The notes beneath the pieces are model-generated. The model did no database searches. It was not told the DNA's origin and saw only the letters and a program-made list of their open reading frames with translations. Of a DNA stretch of 64,000 bases, positions 59,817 through 64,000 are shown one piece after another. The position numbers were made by a program, and so were the translations under genes. Within the stretch, counting starts at the first letter, position 1. Each line of letters starts with the position of its first letter. Source of the stretch: Mariniflexile sp. TRM1-10 (lineage in GTDB: Bacteria > Bacteroidota > Bacteroidia > Flavobacteriales > Flavobacteriaceae); NCBI RefSeq assembly GCF_003425985.1, contig NZ_CP022985.1, forward strand, positions 3,332,001 through 3,396,000. The letters run 5' to 3'.

Positions 59817-60269
59817 TTATTTAGTTGATTTTCTATTTCCGTAGAAATAAAGTGAATGATTATTAATTTCAATATCGAAAACTTCTTCGATGGTTTTTTT
59901 GATGGATTGTATTCGTGGGTCGCAAAACTCTATGACCTCACCAGTATCGGTTAGTATAACATGGTCATGTTGTCTATCAAAATAAGATTTTTCGTAATGT
60001 GCTTGATTTTGACCAAATTGGTGTTTTCTTACCAGTTTACACTCAAGAAGCAATTCTATGGTATTGTATAATGTTGCGCGAGATACACGATACTTTTTGT
60101 TTTTCATGCTTAGATATAGTGATTCTATATCGAAGTGTTCTTTGTTATTATAAACTTCTTGCAGTATAGCGTATCGTTCGGGCGTTTTGCGGTGTCCGTT
60201 GTTTTCTAAAAAGTTAGTAAAAACGTTTTTTACTATCTCTTGATTTTTTGTTTCTGCGTTTTCATCCAT
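59817..60269 (-). CDS. Fur-family transcriptional regulator
   Basis: The protein has 150 residues. A winged-helix domain ([38 protein letters not shown]) is followed by the dimerisation and metal domain with [18 protein letters not shown] and [11 protein letters not shown]. The usual structural-zinc pair CxxC is replaced: the place of LxCxxCG reads ILTDTGEV. Only one Cys remains there (EFCDP), so metal binding must differ from classical Fur. It may sense iron, peroxide or zinc, and this cannot be decided. It is the middle gene of rsh-fur-purA, 26 bp after rsh. Confidence 0.92.
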   Translation of the reverse strand: MDENAETKNQEIVKNVFTNFLENNGHRKTPERYAILQEVYNNKEHFDIESLYLSMKNKKYRVSRATLYNTIELLLECKLVRKHQFGQNQAHYEKSYFDRQHDHVILTDTGEVIEFCDPRIQSIKKTIEEVFDIEINNHSLYFYGNRKSTK

Positions 60270-60295
60270 AATTTCGTCGCAAATTTACACATTTT

Positions 60296-62515
60296 TTACA
60301 GTCTAGTAACCTTATCTATACCATTAATTTTTTTAAGTTTATCTAAGAGCTTTTTTAAGAGGGTATTATTTTTTACTACCAGGTTAATTTTTCCTGAAAA
60401 CACACCGCCATCACTTTCAAAACTAATACTTTTCATGTTTACGTGCATGTTCTCTGAAATTATTTTAGTAATGTCATTTACCAGCCCTATGTGGTCTATG
60501 CCCGTAATTACAATTTGAGCTAAAAATTCTTGTTGCGAGGAATCGACCCATTTTGCAAGCATAATTCTATAGGCATAATTAGATTGCAAACTCAATGCAT
60601 TTGGGCAGTTTTTTTTATGAACTTTAATACCTTCTGAAACTGTTAAAAACCCAAAAACATCATCACCAGGAATCGGATTGCAGCAACTAGCTAGCTTATA
60701 GTCTAATTTTTCTTCTTCTTTTCCAAAGACTAAAGAATCGTAATTAGTGGTAACTTCATCTTTTTCAATCTCCTCTTTTTTTATAGGTGTTTTTTTAGAG
60801 ATTTTACTTTTGATAAAACTCATTAAAGCATTGCTTCTAGAAGACGCATAGTCTTTAAGCATGTTGTTGTCTATAGTGCCAATGCCTACTCTGTAAAACA
60901 AATCTAAACTCGTTTTAAGCTTAAAAAAGCTCACTAATTCGTTTATAGACGCTTCGTTAAGGTTAATTTTTAACTGTTTTAATTTGCGTCTTAATATTTC
61001 TTTTCCTTCTTCACCAATGCGTTTTTTGTCTTCTTTTAAGGCAGATTTAATTTTGCTTCTGGCTCTTGCTGTAGTGGCGTAGTCTAGCCAGTTCGCATTT
61101 GGTTTAGCCATTTCCGATGTTAAAATATCCACTTGGTCGCCACTTTGAAGGACATGATTTAATGGTACTAATTTACCATTTACTTTAGCGCCACGGGTTT
61201 TCATACCCACTTCGGTATGTATGTTGAATGCAAAATCTAATGAGGTAGCACCTTTAGGTAGCGATTTTAATTCACCGGCAGGCGTGAAAACAAAGATTTC
61301 TTTTGAGTATAGATTGAGTTTGAATTGTTCAACAAAATCTACGGCATTGGTTTCAGGGTTTTCCAGTGCCTCTTGCAATTTGTTTATCCAGTCTTCTAAA
61401 TTATCTTCTTTTTCGCTTTCTTGTTTGTATTTATAGTGGGCTGCATAGCCTTTCTCGGCAATTTCGTTCATACGTTCGCTACGTATCTGTACTTCTACCC
61501 AGCGTCCTTTGGGTCCCATTACGGTAATATGTAATGCTTCATAACCTGTAGATTTTGGCGATGAAATCCAATCGCGAAGACGAATGGGGTTGGGTCTAAA
61601 ATGATCGGTGACAATAGAATAAATTTTCCAAGCTAGAAATTTTTCTGTTGAAGGATCGCTTTCATAAATTATTCTAATAGCAAACTTATCATAAACTTCA
61701 TCGAAAGAAACACCTTGCTTGAGCATTTTTTTTCTAATGGAAAAAATTGATTTAGGGCGTCCTTTTATAGTATATGCTAAATTTTCTTTGTCTAAAGAAT
61801 TTTTTATAACCTCACTAAATTGTGCTATATAAAGATCTTGTTCTTCTTTGCTTTCCTTTATTTTGTGTAAAATATCATTATAAACATCGGGTTCGGTATA
61901 TTTTAAACTTAAATCTTCAAGTTTGGTTTTAATGTTGTAAAGTCCAATGCGATGTGCTAAAGGGGCATAAATATATAAGGTTTCAGAGGCTATTTTTTCT
62001 TGTTTGTCTGAACGCATTGAGTCCATAGTCTGCATATTGTGCAAACGGTCTGCAATTTTTATAATGATAACGCGAACATCGTCATTAAGCGTAAGCAGCA
62101 TTTTTCGAAAATTTTCAGCTTGTAAAGACACGTTCATGTCTTTTTCTTTACTTAATGATGAAATTTTTGTAAGACCATCAACAATGGTTGCCACAGTTTT
62201 TCCAAATTGTTTTTCAATATCGACAATTTCATAATCAGGACTGTCTTCAACCACATCATGCAGCAATGCAGCAGCAATTGAAGTGGCATCCAATCCAATT
62301 TCTTGCGCCACAATTTTGGCAACAGCAATGGGGTGAAATATATAAGCTTCACCAGATTTCCTGCGCTGATTTTTATGTCCGTCTAAGGCAACTTCAAAAG
62401 CTTTTCGAATTAATTTTTTATCATCGCTAGTAAGGGTGGTATAACTAACTTTTAATAACTCTTTGTAGGCTTTGGTAATGGTTGCATTTTCTTTTCCAAT
62501 TTCTTCCTCTGTCAT
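60296..62515 (-). CDS. rsh: Bifunctional (p)ppGpp synthetase/hydrolase (RelA/SpoT homologue)
   Basis: This 739-residue long Rsh makes and degrades the stringent-response alarmone. The HD hydrolase domain is complete (YIFHPIAVAKIV, AALLHDVVEDS, IIKIADRLHNMQTM). The synthetase domain (KSIFSIRKKMLKQGVSFDEV, YEALHITVMGPKGRWVEVQI) is also intact, so the protein is likely bifunctional. TGS (IFVFTPAGELKSLPKGATSL), the zinc-finger/CC domain (ASCCNPIPGDDVFG...HKKNCPNA) and a C-terminal ACT domain follow. It is the first gene of the unit with fur and purA. Confidence 0.96.
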   Translation of the reverse strand: MTEEEIGKENATITKAYKELLKVSYTTLTSDDKKLIRKAFEVALDGHKNQRRKSGEAYIFHPIAVAKIVAQEIGLDATSIAAALLHDVVEDSPDYEIVDIEKQFGKTVATIVDGLTKISSLSKEKDMNVSLQAENFRKMLLTLNDDVRVIIIKIADRLHNMQTMDSMRSDKQEKIASETLYIYAPLAHRIGLYNIKTKLEDLSLKYTEPDVYNDILHKIKESKEEQDLYIAQFSEVIKNSLDKENLAYTIKGRPKSIFSIRKKMLKQGVSFDEVYDKFAIRIIYESDPSTEKFLAWKIYSIVTDHFRPNPIRLRDWISSPKSTGYEALHITVMGPKGRWVEVQIRSERMNEIAEKGYAAHYKYKQESEKEDNLEDWINKLQEALENPETNAVDFVEQFKLNLYSKEIFVFTPAGELKSLPKGATSLDFAFNIHTEVGMKTRGAKVNGKLVPLNHVLQSGDQVDILTSEMAKPNANWLDYATTARARSKIKSALKEDKKRIGEEGKEILRRKLKQLKINLNEASINELVSFFKLKTSLDLFYRVGIGTIDNNMLKDYASSRSNALMSFIKSKISKKTPIKKEEIEKDEVTTNYDSLVFGKEEEKLDYKLASCCNPIPGDDVFGFLTVSEGIKVHKKNCPNALSLQSNYAYRIMLAKWVDSSQQEFLAQIVITGIDHIGLVNDITKIISENMHVNMKSISFESDGGVFSGKINLVVKNNTLLKKLLDKLKKINGIDKVTRL

Positions 62516-62586
62516 AATTTAAAAGTAACATAAAGAATATTAACAACCAATAGTATTGTTAAATTTTATAATGATTTTTTTATAGG

Positions 62587-63159
62587 TTACGAATTTAAAA
62601 AAGCAACTAATTGAGCTACTGCTTTACCGCGATGCCCCATACTGTTTTTTAGATCTAGATCCATTTCGGCAAACGTATTTTGGTAGCCATTGGGTTTAAA
62701 TATAGGGTCATAACCAAAACCATGTTCGCCTTGCTTCGTTTTTGTGATTTCTCCTTTGCAAATACCAGTAAAGGTGTATTGTTTGTTGTTTAGTTGTAAA
62801 GCGATGACTGTTTTAAATTGGGCGTTTCTATTGGGGTTGTCTTTTAATGCATCCAACAATTTATCAATGTTGTCGTTGGCATTTCGTTGTTCGCCAGCAT
62901 AACGAGCCGAAAACACACCAGGCTCGCCATTTAACGCATCAACTTCCAATCCGGTATCGTCAGCAAAACAATCAAAACCATAGTTTTCTTTGATATAACT
63001 TGCTTTTTGAATAGCGTTCCCCTCAATAGTATTTTGGGTTTCTGGAATGTCTTCAAAAAATTCAATGTCTTTTAAACTAAGTAATTCTATATGATTTGGT
63101 ATTAAAGCTTGTACTTCTTTAAGCTTATTTAAATTATTGGTAGCGAAAACGATCTTCAT
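62587..63159 (-). CDS. rdgB: Non-canonical purine NTP pyrophosphatase (RdgB/HAM1)
   Basis: The protein has 190 residues from ATG 63159 (MKIVFATNNLNKLKEVQALI). It hydrolyses ITP, dITP and XTP to monophosphates, keeping them out of nucleic acids. Motifs are TNNLNKLKEV, FADDTGLEVDALNGEPGVFSARYAGE with the catalytic Asp, GEHGFGYDPIF and MGHRGKAV. A longer frame to 63195 includes the -7 box CAAAATTA (TAATTTTG on the coding strand, 63177-63184), so the extension is rejected. It stands 71 bp upstream of rsh. Confidence 0.95.
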   Translation of the reverse strand: MKIVFATNNLNKLKEVQALIPNHIELLSLKDIEFFEDIPETQNTIEGNAIQKASYIKENYGFDCFADDTGLEVDALNGEPGVFSARYAGEQRNANDNIDKLLDALKDNPNRNAQFKTVIALQLNNKQYTFTGICKGEITKTKQGEHGFGYDPIFKPNGYQNTFAEMDLDLKNSMGHRGKAVAQLVAFLNS

Positions 63160-63176
63160 TATTTTTAAGTTTATGC

Positions 63177-63184
63177 CAAAATTA
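63177..63184 (-). promoter_or_regulatory. Candidate -7 box of rdgB
   Basis: TAATTTTG on the minus strand fits TAnnTTTG, 17 nt before the rdgB ATG at 63159. Confidence 0.5.
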
Positions 63185-63281
63185 ATAGGATTCATTTTAA
63201 AAATTTGTATTTTACCTGATAATAATCATTAAAAAAATAAGATGGTTATTTTTAATTTATAAAATAAAAAAACAAATAAAT

Positions 63282-63581
63282 ATGACCGTAAATTTTCAAT
63301 ACGTAGATGTAGATGTAAGCGAAACCCTTTCAGCTTTTACAGAAGAAAAACTAAAAAGTTTATTCAATAAATATGAGTTTTTAATAAGTGCCACCGTGTA
63401 TTTTAAACAAGATGAAAATAAACACGACACTGGCAAAATATGTAATATAGAATTAAGTTTGCCTGGCCCTAGAATTTTTGCGACATCTACGGAACGAAAT
63501 TTTGAAGTAGCTGTAAGAGAAACTATTAACGATTTGGAACGTCAATTAAAAAAACGAAAAGAAGTTTTTAAAACACATTGA
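63282..63581 (+). CDS. hpf: Short ribosome hibernation-promoting factor (HPF/RaiA)
   Basis: The protein has 99 residues, the size of short HPF without the dimerising C-terminal domain. The beta-alpha-beta-beta-beta-alpha fold is visible: VNFQYVDVDVSETLSAFTEE, KLKSLFNKYEFLISATVYF, then NIELSLPGPRIFATSTERNF and a basic C-terminal helix ERQLKKRKEVFK that contacts rRNA. It silences ribosomes in stationary phase. It is transcribed divergently from rdgB and convergently with rlmH. Confidence 0.92.
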   Translation: MTVNFQYVDVDVSETLSAFTEEKLKSLFNKYEFLISATVYFKQDENKHDTGKICNIELSLPGPRIFATSTERNFEVAVRETINDLERQLKKRKEVFKTH

Positions 63582-63592
63582 ATCAATTAGCA

Positions 63593-63643
63593 ATTAACAA
63601 TTAATAATGAAAATGTAAAGTGAAAATTATTAATTGTTAATTC
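63593..63643. terminator. Bidirectional AT-rich hairpin between hpf and rlmH
   Basis: AATTAACAATTAATAAT and ATTATTAATTGTTAATT form a perfect 17-bp stem around a 17-nt loop, placed exactly between the convergent hpf and rlmH genes. It has no GC core, so its strength as a terminator is uncertain. Its arms resemble the AATTGTTAATTGC repeats at 18745-18790. Confidence 0.5.
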
Positions 63644-63657
63644 ATCATCATTCATTA

Positions 63658-64000
63658 TTATCGGTGGTGGTAGGGTTCATTTTTTAAAATGGTAAACCCT
63701 CTATAAAGCTGTTCGATAAAAAATAAGCGAATCATTTGATGGGAAAATGTCATTTTAGATAATGATAGTTTCCCATTTGCTTTATTATAGACTTCCTGTG
63801 AAAACCCATAAGGACCACCAATAACAAAAACCAACTGTTTTATACCGGAATTCATGTGTTTTTGCAGATATTCAGAGAAAGCAACCGAATCTTGCTGTTT
63901 TCCGTTTTCATCAAGTAAAATTAAAACATCGGTAGCGTTTAGTTTATTTAAAATAAGTTCACCTTCTTTTTGTTTTTGTTGTTCTTCACTTAAATTTTTA
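63658..64000 (-). CDS. rlmH: 23S rRNA pseudouridine-1915 N3-methyltransferase, 5' end beyond the window
   Basis: The last 113 codons are inside the window; the N-terminus lies beyond base 64000. The SPOUT-type methyltransferase core is visible: VLILLDENGKQQDSVAFSEY, IKQLVFVIGGPYGFSQEVY with the SAM-binding GGPYG loop, and the conserved C-terminus LSLSKMTFSHQMIRLFFIEQ followed by LYRGFTILKNEPYHH. RlmH methylates pseudouridine 1915 in helix 69. The first visible in-frame ATG (63855) is internal, since conserved coding sequence continues upstream to the edge. Confidence 0.93.
   Translation of the reverse strand, partial: KNLSEEQQKQKEGELILNKLNATDVLILLDENGKQQDSVAFSEYLQKHMNSGIKQLVFVIGGPYGFSQEVYNKANGKLSLSKMTFSHQMIRLFFIEQLYRGFTILKNEPYHHR

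Noticed and set aside
63160..63195. N-terminal extension of rdgB
   Set aside because: It contains the -7 box on the coding strand and no conserved residues. MKIVFATNN is the family start.
1..64000. tRNA, rRNA or prophage genes
   Set aside because: No cloverleaf with a TTCGAAT-type arm, rRNA core sequence or phage structural gene was recognised. The GTTCGAG near 4990-5015 belongs to a REP-like repeat.

Overview
The window is an AT-rich chromosomal segment of a member of the Bacteroidota, most likely the family Flavobacteriaceae. Indicators are type IX secretion sorting domains (types A and B), SusC/FecA-style TonB receptors with carboxypeptidase-regulatory N-termini, TAnnTTTG -7 promoter boxes, the rsh-fur-purA gene order, a PpiC/SurA/MoxR cluster and flavobacterial REP-like intergenic repeats. 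No rRNA, tRNA or CRISPR array was seen.

Layout. (1) 1-5040: accessory region. A partial SGNH hydrolase and five small minus-strand genes (lipoprotein, SRPBCC protein, two unknowns, CPBP protease) are separated by copies of a mosaic intergenic repeat that ends in a hairpin plus GTTGGCAA just before each start codon. The arrangement looks like an array of single-gene cassettes and is the main candidate for an undescribed system. (2) 5044-12145: pepT, pyrD, two T9SS-secreted proteins (an M43 protease with PKD and MAM domains, and a spondin-domain protein) and HMG-CoA lyase. (3) 12281-18587: a probable iron-uptake operon of DUF4856 lipoprotein, imelysin, HTTM protein and TonB receptor. (4) 18970-25813: an outer-membrane beta-barrel receptor, a secreted unknown, guaB, an SBF-like transporter and a small unknown. 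(5) 26126-32469: three periplasmic PPIase/chaperone proteins, a MoxR ATPase and an acyltransferase. (6) 32645-38157: a decayed aconitase N-terminus, acnB and a mitochondrial-type aconitase. (7) 38229-42117: a small island with a probable polymorphic toxin, its immunity protein and an unknown gene, bounded by a direct repeat that copies the mazG leader. (8) 42118-45142: mazG and a large T9SS type B lectin-like protein. (9) 45151-48526: an IS1182-like element with 19-bp inverted repeats, interrupted by an IS110 element. The IS110 element sits in a REP-like sequence and carries a candidate bridge RNA whose guide-like segments match its target and its own end. (10) 48539-64000: core genes, mostly on the minus strand: DUF349 protein, aroE, two DUF368 proteins, a TPR protein, a class III aminotransferase, an OstA-like protein, purA, a Fur-family regulator, rsh, rdgB, hpf and partial rlmH.

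Repeats that belong to no gene are a strong theme. A MITE-like family of terminal-inverted-repeat elements has five copies in two subfamilies (6336, 11190, 22514, 25858, 58294). REP-like GTCAGACTGAGC...GTCGAAGTCC sequences are also dispersed through the window.
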